Shown: positions 10,040 through 20,844, counted from the first letter of the stretch. The stretch: DNA of 64,000 nucleotides from Phytomonas francai (GCA_001766655.1 MJCC01000004.1:67189-131188), one strand, 5' to 3'. Made by a program: numbers and translations. Notes: generated by a model from the sequence alone, not told the origin.

Positions 10040-13030
10040 ATGGGCCTCGTTGATCGCGGTGGAGGTCGGGAAGCCAAAGGGTCAAGCTTGCGTCGATCAA
10101 AGAAAAATCCTGGTGCACCCTCCAGTAGGAACCAGTGCCAAAAGAAGAGTTACATTTTGCCTCTCACACGCTCAACGCCCTTCCCGCCGCCTGCTTGTAC
10201 AAGAATAATTTCGAACATGATAGAATATGTACGATGCAAAGCTGTTCGTAACTCTTCAGAGGCAATCCCATCATCTTCGATCCGGGCTCTTGGCGGCTAC
10301 GAGGAGTCTGGGCTCATGCAACCCGCAAGTACGCTGAGTAAGGCGTCGCAGCTCGACAACACTAATTGCAAACACAGTGAGTTTATCAGCGCATCAGGTC
10401 TCCTTAAGGAAGATGATGTGGGGGTTCTTATCAGTAGTATCGGTTTAGATTATAGTTTTCTGCCCGCCCAACGACACATCGACAGCTCTGTTGCAATTCT
10501 TTCAAGACGGCTTGAGTTCGACCAGGTGGGCCTGTACCGCCGAGCTGAGGAAGAAGGTAACCTTAGCGCGGTGCTGTGCTGGTGTGCGGAGCAAAATCGG
10601 CAGACCATGCTGATGGAAACGTGTAAGGAGCACAACAAACTTCTCCTTTCTGACATACATAAACCACGTGATAGCATTGATTTGGGCTACAAAAAAAGAA
10701 AGAAAGTTTGTTTTGCAGAGGGCAATCGAGATGCAGTTCAGCATATAAAGGAAATCGGCACTAGCTCCGACGCGAACAGCTCACAGCTCCACTCGCCATC
10801 AGAGATACCAGATGGGGTTGTGCTCTACTGCCTAGTTGGTGTGCACCCCAACAGCATAGACAGCATAAATCTCAAATTGCAGGAGAAATGGATTGAAGAT
10901 ATCCGTGGTTACGCCAAGAACGCTGAGGTTCTTGGGATTCTCTCTGGGCTTGACCTGAGTCGCGGAAGCGATTCCCACTACGCTCAGGAGTGGATGCTCC
11001 GTCAGTCTTGGTGTGTTGCGGGTGAGCTGCAGCTACCACTGGTGCTTTTCCTTGACAGTAAAACAACTGAGGGAATTACCCGAACAGGGCAACGAGTAGC
11101 TGTACTTCTAGATGAACTCATTCAAAGCAGCTTACCTGAGCCAAGAGCCGCCGTGTGTGTAGACACCTCGGACAAAGGGCCACTAGCCGAGGATAGTGCG
11201 GACGCAGCATCACACTGCAAAGCTCCTGTGGCGGTGGTGCTTCACAACGGACTGAAGGTGCTGGCATACTCTGAAGAAATGCGCAAGTGGGTCTCCTCAC
11301 ACAAACCTGCATACCTGGAAGCTGTTGTACTAAGACACACCGAGCAAAAGGATTCGTTGTCCTACCCCCCTGTGGTGCCGGCGTATGTGATAGCAACGGC
11401 GGAAGGGCTAAACATCGGTTCTGATGAATTCGATAAAATGGAAAAGGATACTGGCTCTGATTGTATTGACGATTGGACAAAACTTTTGCCACAATTTTGC
11501 CTTACCGCAGGTGGGACGACATTTAATTGTGATGGGAGCACCATAAATAAGAAAAGCAGTTGTCTAAGTTGGACACAAATCCTTGTGGGTACCGCCTCAC
11601 CATGGCATACACCTCAGAATCTCCCGGATAAGGGCTTAGCCGAGCTTCCCAATGAGCCAGGGCATTATCCGTATGTTGTCCGTACTCTTTACGAGGCGAT
11701 GCAAAGAGAGTATAAGAAGGGAATGGACAATACATTAAAACAGGTAGAACGTATTCCTTCTCCGCTCGTATCACCCGAGGCTTTGGCGGACCTAGTGTTA
11801 TGTAACACGTTGTGGGTTCTATTTGCCGAATATATCGCGGAGGAACTTATCAAGGACGGGTATATGAATGAGTGCAGCAGCAGTCGTAACCCAATTTGTC
11901 TCAACGAACGTCATGTAGACCCGTCTTTGACGGGAGAGAAAATGCGTCCAGAGGGCCTTTTTCAAGGCATAAAGAAAATATTTGTGTGCACTAGATGCCA
12001 AAACTTGCTATTAGATCAATTTAATTATGCGATTAAACTGGGTTCGCTTGATGATTCCTTACAGAGGGAAAACAAAATCCCACAGTCGCCAGCGTGTGTG
12101 TCGGTTGAAAGCAACCAAGTGAATTACAATGTACCGCTGTTTTTGCACGATTCTACTGCAATGGCATTGGACGAAAATGGTTCTTACAGGTTTGAGTGCT
12201 TCGAATTTAAAGCTTTATCTGTGCACGGAAGGCTTCTTTACTGCCCCTACTGTGGCGCTCAAGTGGGCTCTGTGAATGGAGGCGAGAAGAGCCACGCACT
12301 TTCCAATGGTACTATACAGGCACTCCTCACAGATGTAGAATTAGTCCCTTATGGGTATCTTTACAGTCGTAATCTTCTGACAAACTCCAACGAGAACTCA
12401 TCTGAAAAGGAGGAAAGGCATGTTTGGTCTCCTTCAAAAGCACAGTGTGTAATGAAAAAGTCTGAGGGGGAGGAAAAAGATACAGACAGCTTCGAAGCCT
12501 TGCTGGAGCAAGCTAGACGTGAACGAGACGAACTCGAGCGTGAGCGAACAGAAGCTGAAAATCATCTTTTCCAAGACTCAAACAAGGCTGCGAAGAAGCG
12601 CAAGGATGGGAAAAAAAATGTCAAAGCCAACAATCGATCAAATTTTACTCATTTCCGAAATAAAGATTTTGCACCGCGGTCGGACAGGAATAAAGAGAGG
12701 GAAAGAGAAACGGATAAGATTACGCGGGATAACCGTCACCATAACGTCCAAAACGGTTTCGCTCGAGATCTTGTGAAACATGATTTACCCGTTGAAGTAG
12801 GTACAACGATGTTATTTTCTGCTACCCCATCGCATAATGAGCTCGTCCTTGAAGAGAAAAAATTGGCTATGGGAAAGAACTATCTGATAAAGGAAATGTG
12901 CGCAGACAGTAGTAGTGAATTGTCTTTTACTGCACCGTCGCGTCGGCAGCGGAAGAAGAACAAAAAGCGTCAGCAACACCAAATAAAAATTAAAGAACAC
13001 CATGATGATGACTTGGAAAGCGATGAATGA
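10040..13030 (+). CDS. Degenerate TatD-family metal-dependent hydrolase with zinc ribbon and basic tail
   Basis: Protein of 996 residues from the first ATG; the open frame reaches back to a GTG at 10028 that is unlikely to be used. The central part has the TatD layout: CLVGVHPNSID (about residue 257), VLGILSGLDLSRGS (about 293), a QEWMLRQSW helix and LQLPLVLF (about 325). The family's C-terminal block follows: GTASPWHTPQN, then NEPGHYPYVVRTLYEAM (about 520-560). TatD enzymes are nucleases that bind metals through conserved His, Glu and Asp. Here the Glu of the GEIGLD motif is absent and the Asp of ETDSP is replaced (GTASP), so catalysis is doubtful. A zinc-binding pair CTRC...CPYC (about 651 and 735) and a Lys/Arg/Glu-rich tail with predicted coiled coil (about 820-990) complete it. 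A role in RNA or ribosome biology is speculation. Confidence 0.65.
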   Translation: MGLVDRGGGREAKGSSLRRSKKNPGAPSSRNQCQKKSYILPLTRSTPFPPPACTRIISNMIEYVRCKAVRNSSEAIPSSSIRALGGYEESGLMQPASTLSKASQLDNTNCKHSEFISASGLLKEDDVGVLISSIGLDYSFLPAQRHIDSSVAILSRRLEFDQVGLYRRAEEEGNLSAVLCWCAEQNRQTMLMETCKEHNKLLLSDIHKPRDSIDLGYKKRKKVCFAEGNRDAVQHIKEIGTSSDANSSQLHSPSEIPDGVVLYCLVGVHPNSIDSINLKLQEKWIEDIRGYAKNAEVLGILSGLDLSRGSDSHYAQEWMLRQSWCVAGELQLPLVLFLDSKTTEGITRTGQRVAVLLDELIQSSLPEPRAAVCVDTSDKGPLAEDSADAASHCKAPVAVVLHNGLKVLAYSEEMRKWVSSHKPAYLEAVVLRHTEQKDSLSYPPVVPAYVIATAEGLNIGSDEFDKMEKDTGSDCIDDWTKLLPQFCLTAGGTTFNCDGSTINKKSSCLSWTQILVGTASPWHTPQNLPDKGLAELPNEPGHYPYVVRTLYEAMQREYKKGMDNTLKQVERIPSPLVSPEALADLVLCNTLWVLFAEYIAEELIKDGYMNECSSSRNPICLNERHVDPSLTGEKMRPEGLFQGIKKIFVCTRCQNLLLDQFNYAIKLGSLDDSLQRENKIPQSPACVSVESNQVNYNVPLFLHDSTAMALDENGSYRFECFEFKALSVHGRLLYCPYCGAQVGSVNGGEKSHALSNGTIQALLTDVELVPYGYLYSRNLLTNSNENSSEKEERHVWSPSKAQCVMKKSEGEEKDTDSFEALLEQARRERDELERERTEAENHLFQDSNKAAKKRKDGKKNVKANNRSNFTHFRNKDFAPRSDRNKERERETDKITRDNRHHNVQNGFARDLVKHDLPVEVGTTMLFSATPSHNELVLEEKKLAMGKNYLIKEMCADSSSELSFTAPSRRQRKKNKKRQQHQIKIKEHHDDDLESDE

Positions 13031-13562
13031 CCAAATTTACTTCATAACATTTAGGTAATGACACAAATACACTGAAACAGTGAGGCATAGGGGAAACATT
13101 GTATAGGAGGGAAGGGGATATATGGGTAAAATTCATCATAGTGTGCTAGCTTGTGCGCTTTTACCTAAATGTTGTGGTTAAGCGAGCCTAATATTTATTT
13201 AGAAAGATAAGGAGCACATATATATGTATGTATGTGACCGTATTAGGAGGGAAATAGAGAGTGGGATGGTGGAAAAGGTCTACACTAAGAATTTGCGCAA
13301 CAAAGCTAACTCTGTAGATAATTACAGCAATTTTTACATAATAGAACGATAAAGGAAAATTGTGACCTTGGCAAAGCTTAGGCAACCCTTTATCCCAGTG
13401 GGTTTCATGTTTTGATTATTTTCCACTTTTTCTGGTCGCACATTCACTTTAAATACCATAGATAGGCACTATTTTTGTTTTTAATTTTCCATTTTGTACA
13501 ACTTGCTCCCATTTTACTGCACCCAACATTAGGAAAATAATAGAACGATTCTGTGGGCTTTC
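13031..13562. other. Intergenic spacer
   Basis: No gene seen. A pyrimidine-rich run near 13412-13434 ending before a CTGG segment is a possible splice-acceptor region for the next gene. Confidence 0.6.
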
Positions 13563-15281
13563 ATGGGCATGGAAGCAGCTGATATTGGTCTTATAGCTGC
13601 AGACGACCAGGTGTTCCCTATCCTGCCTGCGGCATGCAGCGATAGTGGTACCCAACAAAACAAATTCTTTCAAGAGATAAATGGGATAGAAGCCTATGAT
13701 AAGCATCGTAAAGTTCAAGTGTCAGCGAAAGCTACGCGACAAATCTCTTTGGCTGGACGAGAAAGCGGCTCAGCACTGGTGTTTGCCGAACACTCGGATC
13801 GCCTTCTATGTGATCCGACTAACTCCCTGAGGGCATATGGCGTCTATCAGTTCAAGTACGTTTCAACGTCCTCTGAAAGTGAGACTGAGGTACAGGAACT
13901 GCTCGACCGACTCATGCGAACCGCCATGGATGCGTATGAACGATCTGTCGAAGTTTTTATCAACCTTTCTGACGAAGCAAAGACAGCGATGATACTGCGT
14001 CATGTACCAACGATGGTTTCACAAGTTGTTGCACTACCCCCCCTTTTGTCAAAGCTCAAGACCCAAATTATGCCGAAGAAGCCAAATTCAACAGAAAAAA
14101 CTTCCGTTTATTCCACCCGAAGGAAGAGCGGAACCACATTTTCTAATTCATCACGGCCCATTTTTCTTTTGTCTGTTGAAAATAGCCGCAAAAGTATTTC
14201 GATGTCACAACAGCAGCAATTTTCAACAAAATGGGGTGGCAGAAAGCTGTCCTTTCCACATGATGCGCGAAACTTGAAGGTGGCCAGGAATGTAAACAGC
14301 TCTACAAAACCTATAGGGGATGCGCAAACACTTAGTCTCTGCTCCATTAGCCACAGCGATGAAGCTACCGAATATAGAAAAACACAAATGTGTCCCAGCA
14401 AGCCCTTCGAAGACGACGCGATTGCCGTGTCAGCGGCGGCAACGAACAGTGCTCAGTCTCTTACAACATCGGAGCATCCGCAGCCGACCGGTTATATTGA
14501 TGCCAAGGGCACTTCCCATACCAATCCATTAGAGGAGGTGGTTCAAACTTTAGCTCAGCTATGGCCGCACTACAGTGGCGACGGGCAAGCAAAACTGACG
14601 CAGCCAGGGCCACACCAGAAGCAGCAACCGTCACCACCACAAAGCGCCCTTGAATATCTAAGAATGGATAATAACAGTGTTGATCAATCTGACGTTCAAG
14701 TGGAGGAGGAAGGATCTATTGAGAGCAATTTTCTTTCCGACGTAGCAATGTCACCGTGCCCGACCATACATGTGCTTATTGACATCGTTGCTTCACGCAA
14801 AGCCCTGGGAACTAACCCCTCTCAGAGTAGGCCACATCAACTGGCGCAACTTATCTACGCGAGTCTTCGGAGATACAGCAAAGTGGCGTGCCTGCACGCT
14901 TGCGTTGGAATCAGCGACACAAGCATGAAGCTGGTATGCCGCGATGTGCTCTTCCCGCTGCAGATCTCACCTGCCGTTCTTGGCAGTGCAGCCTCTTTCC
15001 GAGCACGTAATGCTAGAGCCTTACTGTGGCGTAGTGACTCTTTGAACCACTTAGGGGTCTCAAATACTGTGTATTCCAGACGCTTGGTGGAACCAGAAAA
15101 GAGGGCGCGTAACCTCTCAAATCTTAATATTCATAAGAGTGCGACTACTGACTTGCATGGTGACATCAGTACAAGTACATTCTCCTCAGGGCTACTTCCA
15201 TATACACGGCTTCCCCCTGTCGGTGTTGAACTTATTGACCAGGGGCACCTATTCATTTGTATGCCTTCAAACTTTTTATAG
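13563..15281 (+). CDS. Protein of unknown function (572 residues)
   Basis: Not recognised. The N-terminal 180 residues look folded (GVYQFKYVSTSSESE, then a helical stretch EVQELLDRLMRTAMDAYERS). The middle, about 185-400, is low-complexity and rich in Ser, Gln and Thr. A second folded block occupies about residues 395-480 (TIHVLIDIVASRKALG, LAQLIYASLRRYSKVACLHACVGIS). A short hydrophobic end closes the protein (VGVELIDQGHLFICMP). No signal peptide or membrane segment is evident. The ATG chosen is the first in the frame, with a second possible start two codons on. The long uninterrupted frame, codon use like its neighbours and position in the array support a real gene. It is probably restricted to kinetoplastids. 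Confidence 0.8.
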   Translation: MGMEAADIGLIAADDQVFPILPAACSDSGTQQNKFFQEINGIEAYDKHRKVQVSAKATRQISLAGRESGSALVFAEHSDRLLCDPTNSLRAYGVYQFKYVSTSSESETEVQELLDRLMRTAMDAYERSVEVFINLSDEAKTAMILRHVPTMVSQVVALPPLLSKLKTQIMPKKPNSTEKTSVYSTRRKSGTTFSNSSRPIFLLSVENSRKSISMSQQQQFSTKWGGRKLSFPHDARNLKVARNVNSSTKPIGDAQTLSLCSISHSDEATEYRKTQMCPSKPFEDDAIAVSAAATNSAQSLTTSEHPQPTGYIDAKGTSHTNPLEEVVQTLAQLWPHYSGDGQAKLTQPGPHQKQQPSPPQSALEYLRMDNNSVDQSDVQVEEEGSIESNFLSDVAMSPCPTIHVLIDIVASRKALGTNPSQSRPHQLAQLIYASLRRYSKVACLHACVGISDTSMKLVCRDVLFPLQISPAVLGSAASFRARNARALLWRSDSLNHLGVSNTVYSRRLVEPEKRARNLSNLNIHKSATTDLHGDISTSTFSSGLLPYTRLPPVGVELIDQGHLFICMPSNFL

Positions 15282-16033
15282 CTACTGGGTTGCATCAAAA
15301 ATGGATATATTACCCTGTTTGCATAGAGCGCTAAGGGCGAATGTATGTCATCTAAACAAAAATAATCTAAAGAAAAACTTATCAATTCGTCTCTAGTAAT
15401 ATACATATATATGTATATATCGAATTATATATCCATAGGGGAAAAAATAGGTTAGTATTCCCTCTTAGTTCAATCGCTCTGTTCCCCTGGTTAGTCATAT
15501 GAATGTTTTTCTTTCAGAGATGATTTGCGTCATTTTAGGCCTCCTTCTCACTGTGCCTTAATCTATCAATAAAATATATGGAGTTGCAATGATAGACAAA
15601 TGAGCGATATTTTTCTTTTAAAAGGGAGATTGATAGATTGTTCCACGTTAAGTTTTATTTTGGAAAAAATCTTTTCAACTATTTGTAATCATACCAGAGA
15701 TTTAAGTATGCCATTTTTACATTATTGTATATATCTATAAATATCATGTACTTGCATGTATGCTTTATTGACAAAAAACTACCACCAAATATTTTATTTT
15801 ATTTTAAAAAAATGAGTATCAAAGGGGGGAGGGGGGGAAAAAGTACACGATAGTGCTTTCTTAGTGCAACCTTAGTCTCTCTTTTGACAGCCGATTTCGG
15901 GGTTTCCTTTGTTTATGTTGCATTGCATATGTGATCGATCTAAAGACAAAAGACAGAAACGCGAATGAATATTTTAGAACATATAAAACGCTGAAATATA
16001 AAGTTCATTTGCAATACATTCATAGGTACATCA
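15282..16033. other. AT-rich intergenic spacer
   Basis: No gene seen. It contains a TA-rich palindromic stretch near 15400-15430, a purine-rich G-run near 15824-15840 and pyrimidine-rich patches upstream of 15900 that could serve trans-splicing of the next gene. Confidence 0.6.
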
Positions 16034-19000
16034 ATGAATGGATGTAATCGTTTGCATCCTATCTGCGCAAGATCTTTCATACGATGTATGCGTACACTGG
16101 TGTCGACATCGTGGCACAACGGTTCTCTAGATACCTTGGTTCCCAATTCACTTGCAGCACTTTCACCGGAACTCTTTTCACGCCGGATGATAACATTAGG
16201 TGAACTTGCGAAGGCCTTCAGCGAGCTAGGAACCTCAACGGATTCAACTTCAGAACCAGCGCCAATATCGCAGGTGAAACATCATGATCATCATGCCAAG
16301 AAGACGTGGGATTTCACAGTTAAAGAAAATCAAACTTTCATATGTAAAAAAGAAGAGAATACCCAGGAAAACAGCATATGTTCCGAAGTGGAGCATGTAT
16401 CGGCGGTAGATAGAGCCTTAACCAAGGACATGTGGTCTCGACGTCTCTTTCCTATGTCGGCTATCTCATCACAGGTGGCTACGCAACCAATCTTGAACCT
16501 TTCCCTTGCTTACGCGCGACGTCTGCGTACGCTCCCAGAGGCTGATCTCACTGCAGAAGTAACTATAAGCTATCGGCGCCTGAACTATGGGAACATGATA
16601 CAATGCCTAATTGAGGTCTGGCGCCGGCTAGACTGGTTGGATGCCACTGCAGACACCATGGGTACAAGATTTGGTGGTTGTGAATGTCGGTACAATGTGT
16701 GGAATGCGAGCCCAAAACTCTACATGAATGATGAAAATCTCACGGAAGAGGGAGTAGAAGAAACTAAAACATATGAAGATAGAGAAGAGGATGATAATAA
16801 CCATCGATGCGCAGGCTCCAACATGTCGTTGAACAGCTTATATATCGCACCAGAAGAGGCGGTGCCTCAAACCGAGTTTAATGAATTTACAAGTTTTCGT
16901 TCTGACCGCCTTCTCGAGGCAGTGTTACGGTGTCTGTGTAAGATGGATCTTATCGAACTGGAGCCTGAAATATGTGCTTGGATCGAGTACCACAAAAGTG
17001 AACTACACTTTGCACAAGGTGTGGGGACGGAAAATGTTACACCGGCACAAGAATCAAGCGATATCACCCAACTACATCCTCAGAATCTATGCAGAATCAT
17101 GTCCTCTGGGGGTCAGCAGGTTTGGGAACTTGAATTACCCTCCTCAGGGGTTAGATGCTGCTATGCCTACCCTTGGCCAGCCGCGTTTGAGTTTACTGCC
17201 CCTCATTTTACATGTAGCCCAATTGAAAGAGACGAACAACGGCAGGGATTAGTAGATAGGGCCAATGAAGTATCACTGTCTAACGTTGCCCCGCAGTTTG
17301 TGTACAAGCTGTCGAAGTACCTTCTCCAGTGGCTTTTAATGCGTGTCTCCAGTTTTGACGCAGAGATGTCAGTCATATTACTCCATCTTGTGGTGCAACA
17401 GCGCTTGTTTTTTTCCGATGCGCTCTTAGAGACGCTGGCCGACAACATTGTTTTGGGCATCCAACAACTTAGCATGCGTCGGCTGTCAGTTCTTATAGAC
17501 GCGATTCATCGGTACCAAACGAGCGTCGTCAACGTGGCACGATGGCGGAATACTGGAAAGAAAGCGGAAAATCACTACCCCCTGAAACCGACAGGGTCGA
17601 TAGACTTCAGATCCAGCAGCATGCTTCTTGAAATGCCCATGCCATTGCCGACGGCGTGTCAGGACTTTTTTTCGCCCAATAATACCTCTCTTCTGCACAC
17701 ACAATCTTCACGCACTCTGCGTAACGGCCCGGATGGCCATCCAATTGTAAATAGATGGCTCTACAACAGCGTGGTGGAGCAGATTATCCTTATTCTGAGT
17801 CGTTACCAACAGGGAGAAGACCATGCCCAGACGAGGGAAGGAGAGGAGCTCAGTAAAGTCGGCAAACCTTCTGCTGCATGCTTCGCTGGGTGGTCTCAGA
17901 TATCACCTACGGGCTTTTTGTTCCTCACCCGAGCCCTTGCAAGAATTACATTCTTCCACCCAGACCTCGTCCCTGCGATGCTGCCTGGTCTTGCTGCGTT
18001 CCTGCGGCAGCATCCTGAGCCTTATCTAGGCATCGTACTGTTACTTGGTAGACGAGAAAATTGCGTGGTCGATGCAGAAGTGATGTATGTACTATTGAAA
18101 AATATTACTACAATGTTGGAACGTCGTAGGGGTGCGAAGAGTCAGGCAGCGACCAAAGGCACAGATGTTTCGGAATGCATGGATAATGCCACGGATATAC
18201 TTAGCTTAGCTGGGCATCAAGACCAAAATTCCGTGGGTGAAAGCTTCGTTTCTTTAGAGTATGCAAGTCATGCACGTATCCGACGTTATGTAGGTGAGAA
18301 GATCAACAGGAGTAACGAAAAGGTCGAGCAGCAATTGATGCTTTTATCCGACGAGTACTGTTACGATGAAGTTCCTTTTCAAGACTTTGTCGAATCGGGG
18401 GGCGGATCTTTTTTGCACAATTCGGCCCCACGCTATCAGATGGGACTTATTGACATTCACGCCCTACCGGCCTTCCTACGAAGCATCTCAAGATTGTTTC
18501 GCCTCGCTTTAAGCCAGTGTTCACCAGAAATAACATCCAGACGCAACACTCAATGCAAAAGTAGCGTAAATTCCCACAAAAATATGAAGATTGATGATGA
18601 TGCGGCTAATGGTGATGCAGAGCAAGAAGTCTTTCACAACATAACACGAGAAGCTCTTCAATGCGCTATGATTCATTTCTTGAAACTTCTTTACAACGAT
18701 ACACATTGTGGGATCTCCTCACTTAGGGTTCTTGAACACAATTTTTCACTGGTAGTGGTACAACGGTTACTTTCCCTGGTTCTTGATACGAACAAATTCA
18801 TAGAGGAGATACTCCGGCCCACAAATTCAACCCCTGTGGTCGGGGTGGGCTCCGGTAAAATGACAAATAGTGACACAGTTCGTTGTGAAGACGCCGAAGT
18901 CGGAGGTAGGGCACAAAGGGCAAACGTGATCAGCAATAATAGTTCATCGGATTCCATTTCTGCCCTTGTGTCACACGTGCTTGTAGTAGAGTTGACGTAT

Positions 19001-19447
19001 GTCTGGGTACGGCAAATTGGTAGCTACTTTGGTAAGCAACAGAACCAAATATCATTGCGTTCTCCGGTCCGACAACAACAGATACTGCATATGGTAGATC
19101 AGCTACAGTGGTTTGGCATGCTGAAGCGGGTGGAGTATCAGTTGAGTGGAAAGGTAAATCTTGTAGACACGGGTTTTCAGACGTGTGGATTCGCAGCTCC
19201 TAAAACCGATGGGGAAACTGTGGTGCGATATGTAATCCCATTTGAGGCAGTGAGTAAGAGCCACCGCGTAACAAAGGCAATTAGTCTCGAAAAAGAATCC
19301 ATCTTGCAGAAGTTGCTAGCCAAGCGGCATAAAATGAGGGATGAATCAAAACGCTTCCTGGAGGACCGTGAAGTTTCAATTCCAGTATTGAAGGCGTCTG
19401 CAGTGTTTGCACCTTTCTCAAAGGTAGTAAATGCTCTTCGCAGATAA
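16034..19447 (+). CDS. Large helical protein of unknown function, probably mitochondrial
   Basis: Protein of 1,137 residues. The N-terminus (MNGCNRLHPICARSFIRCMR) is basic and lacks acidic residues, which suggests mitochondrial import. Downstream there are many leucine-rich amphipathic helices, for example FVYKLSKYLLQWLLMRV, LLETLADNIVLGIQQLS and GFLFLTRALARITFF, separated by low-complexity acidic or serine-rich inserts. This is the look of the alpha-solenoid RNA-binding proteins (PPR, FASTK/RAP-like) common in kinetoplastid mitochondria, but I cannot see a definite repeat register or a RAP domain. The C-terminal 110 residues are basic with a helical end (LEKESILQKLLAKRHKM). A second ATG lies at about residue 18. 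The gene is certain; the function is not. Confidence 0.8.
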   Translation: MNGCNRLHPICARSFIRCMRTLVSTSWHNGSLDTLVPNSLAALSPELFSRRMITLGELAKAFSELGTSTDSTSEPAPISQVKHHDHHAKKTWDFTVKENQTFICKKEENTQENSICSEVEHVSAVDRALTKDMWSRRLFPMSAISSQVATQPILNLSLAYARRLRTLPEADLTAEVTISYRRLNYGNMIQCLIEVWRRLDWLDATADTMGTRFGGCECRYNVWNASPKLYMNDENLTEEGVEETKTYEDREEDDNNHRCAGSNMSLNSLYIAPEEAVPQTEFNEFTSFRSDRLLEAVLRCLCKMDLIELEPEICAWIEYHKSELHFAQGVGTENVTPAQESSDITQLHPQNLCRIMSSGGQQVWELELPSSGVRCCYAYPWPAAFEFTAPHFTCSPIERDEQRQGLVDRANEVSLSNVAPQFVYKLSKYLLQWLLMRVSSFDAEMSVILLHLVVQQRLFFSDALLETLADNIVLGIQQLSMRRLSVLIDAIHRYQTSVVNVARWRNTGKKAENHYPLKPTGSIDFRSSSMLLEMPMPLPTACQDFFSPNNTSLLHTQSSRTLRNGPDGHPIVNRWLYNSVVEQIILILSRYQQGEDHAQTREGEELSKVGKPSAACFAGWSQISPTGFLFLTRALARITFFHPDLVPAMLPGLAAFLRQHPEPYLGIVLLLGRRENCVVDAEVMYVLLKNITTMLERRRGAKSQAATKGTDVSECMDNATDILSLAGHQDQNSVGESFVSLEYASHARIRRYVGEKINRSNEKVEQQLMLLSDEYCYDEVPFQDFVESGGGSFLHNSAPRYQMGLIDIHALPAFLRSISRLFRLALSQCSPEITSRRNTQCKSSVNSHKNMKIDDDAANGDAEQEVFHNITREALQCAMIHFLKLLYNDTHCGISSLRVLEHNFSLVVVQRLLSLVLDTNKFIEEILRPTNSTPVVGVGSGKMTNSDTVRCEDAEVGGRAQRANVISNNSSSDSISALVSHVLVVELTYVWVRQIGSYFGKQQNQISLRSPVRQQQILHMVDQLQWFGMLKRVEYQLSGKVNLVDTGFQTCGFAAPKTDGETVVRYVIPFEAVSKSHRVTKAISLEKESILQKLLAKRHKMRDESKRFLEDREVSIPVLKASAVFAPFSKVVNALRR

Positions 19448-19602
19448 GAAGGGGTTCACTAAACAGGGAAATCGAGAAGAAAGATGGTTAGACGATGATA
19501 TACGAATGTAGAACGGACGGGATTGTTGCAATGAGATAGTATTTTATCGTGATCATTCACATTCCGGTTTCTTGTAATTATATGACGGTGTGATGAATAG
19601 GG

Positions 19603-19638
<36 letters not shown>

Positions 19639-20259
19639 TATTTAAATATGCATCGTTTCAAGATTGGAGCGGTCAAAATTGCGTTCGAGGTCACGAAAGA
19701 AGTCTACTAAAGACATATAGATTCCTTAAATGAGATCCTTCTACCCTTTGTTGCTCAGAATATCAGTGGAACCGACCGCATAGGAAAAGCAATTTTTATG
19801 CGAGCATTGGATAATCTAGATCAAATTGCTGATTCTTCCTCGCGAGGATTTCTACTTTATCATTATTTACTTACGTTGCAGCCTTTATTTCTTAGGTATT
19901 TACATTGTTGCTTATTCGCGTTCTCCACTACACGCCTGCAATATCGTGGTTTAGCATTCATTTTTTTAAAAAATCCTGCAGCAAACAAAAGAATTATCTC
20001 CTACCTATTGTTGTTTTCAAAGTTAACCCAATATTTAATGGAATGCCGTTGTACTGCATTCTCTGAAAATGGTGTATTTCACGTCATTTTTAAGCAGTTT
20101 TATCTGTATTGCGCTGTGGAAAGATGGAAAAACGGTAAGCATGCATATCCGTTTAAGCATTTTCCCATTTTTTAGTCGGTTTATAAAACTGTTTAAAAAA
20201 TCCAATTAAAAGTGAAATAATTTGATTTCTTCATAATTTTTACAAAACTGTAAGAAAGG
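19448..20259. other. AT-rich intergenic spacer
   Basis: Holds the (AT)15 repeat at 19606-19635. A 125-codon open frame at 19798-20175 is AT-rich and has no recognisable motif; I treat it as chance. Pyrimidine-rich stretches near 19835-19900 may serve trans-splicing. Confidence 0.6.
19606..19635. repeat. (AT)15 microsatellite
   Basis: Perfect dinucleotide run in the spacer between two plus-strand genes. Confidence 0.95.
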
Positions 20260-20844
20260 ATGGACAGAATTACACAGTACTTTACTTCCTGTGGTGCAGA
20301 GTTTCTTTTGGATCGTATCACTCATTTTCAGGAAAGTAGTGCCACTACAGAGCTCGCAGCGCAGCGCTTGAATTGTGAATGCAGTCAAATCGCAAAATCC
20401 ATTGCCGTTTTGGTTAAAAATCCTGAGCGAAATAAGAAGTCTAAGCATGCTCAAAAACCTCTTGTCGCGGCCGAGACGCCCACGGGGTCGTTGCCTACTT
20501 CCGTGTCACCTCTGTTCCCTGAGAATCTCTGCCCTATCATCATCATGACATCTGGTGATGCAAAGATCAGTAATTTTAAGTTTAAAGATCGTTTTAACTC
20601 TCGGCTGGATCTGATTTCGAGCAGTATTGTGCAAGATGTCATTGGGTACCCTGTAGGCGGCGTCTGCCCATTCGGCATCAACAGCGATGTAAAGGTGTAT
20701 CTAGATGTATCCATGAAACGGTTTGATACGATTCATGCGGCGTGCGGTACCCGTAACACAATGATTACCTTGAGCTTGGAAGAACTGGAAGAATATGCAC
20801 AGAACTTTATAGAGTGGGTAAACGTCTGCGAAGGATGGATGTAG
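20260..20844 (+). CDS. YbaK/ProX-type aminoacyl-tRNA deacylase domain protein
   Basis: Protein of 194 residues consisting almost only of a YbaK/EbsC domain. This family hydrolyses wrongly charged tRNA(Pro), removing Cys or Ala, as a translation quality-control step. The sequence shows the family order: CSQIAKSIAVLV (about residues 41-52) with the conserved lysine, IIIMTSGDAKIS (about 88-99), the glycine loop GYPVGGVCPFGIN (about 128-140), DVKVYLDVSMKRFD and the closing TLSLEELEEYAQNFIEW. The usual GGxSPFG loop has Cys in place of Ser here. It is free-standing, not fused to prolyl-tRNA synthetase, and has no targeting signal, so it is probably cytosolic. Which tRNA error it corrects cannot be told from the sequence. 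Confidence 0.85.
   Translation: MDRITQYFTSCGAEFLLDRITHFQESSATTELAAQRLNCECSQIAKSIAVLVKNPERNKKSKHAQKPLVAAETPTGSLPTSVSPLFPENLCPIIIMTSGDAKISNFKFKDRFNSRLDLISSSIVQDVIGYPVGGVCPFGINSDVKVYLDVSMKRFDTIHAACGTRNTMITLSLEELEEYAQNFIEWVNVCEGWM

Noticed and set aside
19798..20175. 125-codon plus-strand frame in a spacer
   Set aside because: AT-rich, Phe/Leu-rich, no motif, unlike neighbouring genes in composition; probably chance.
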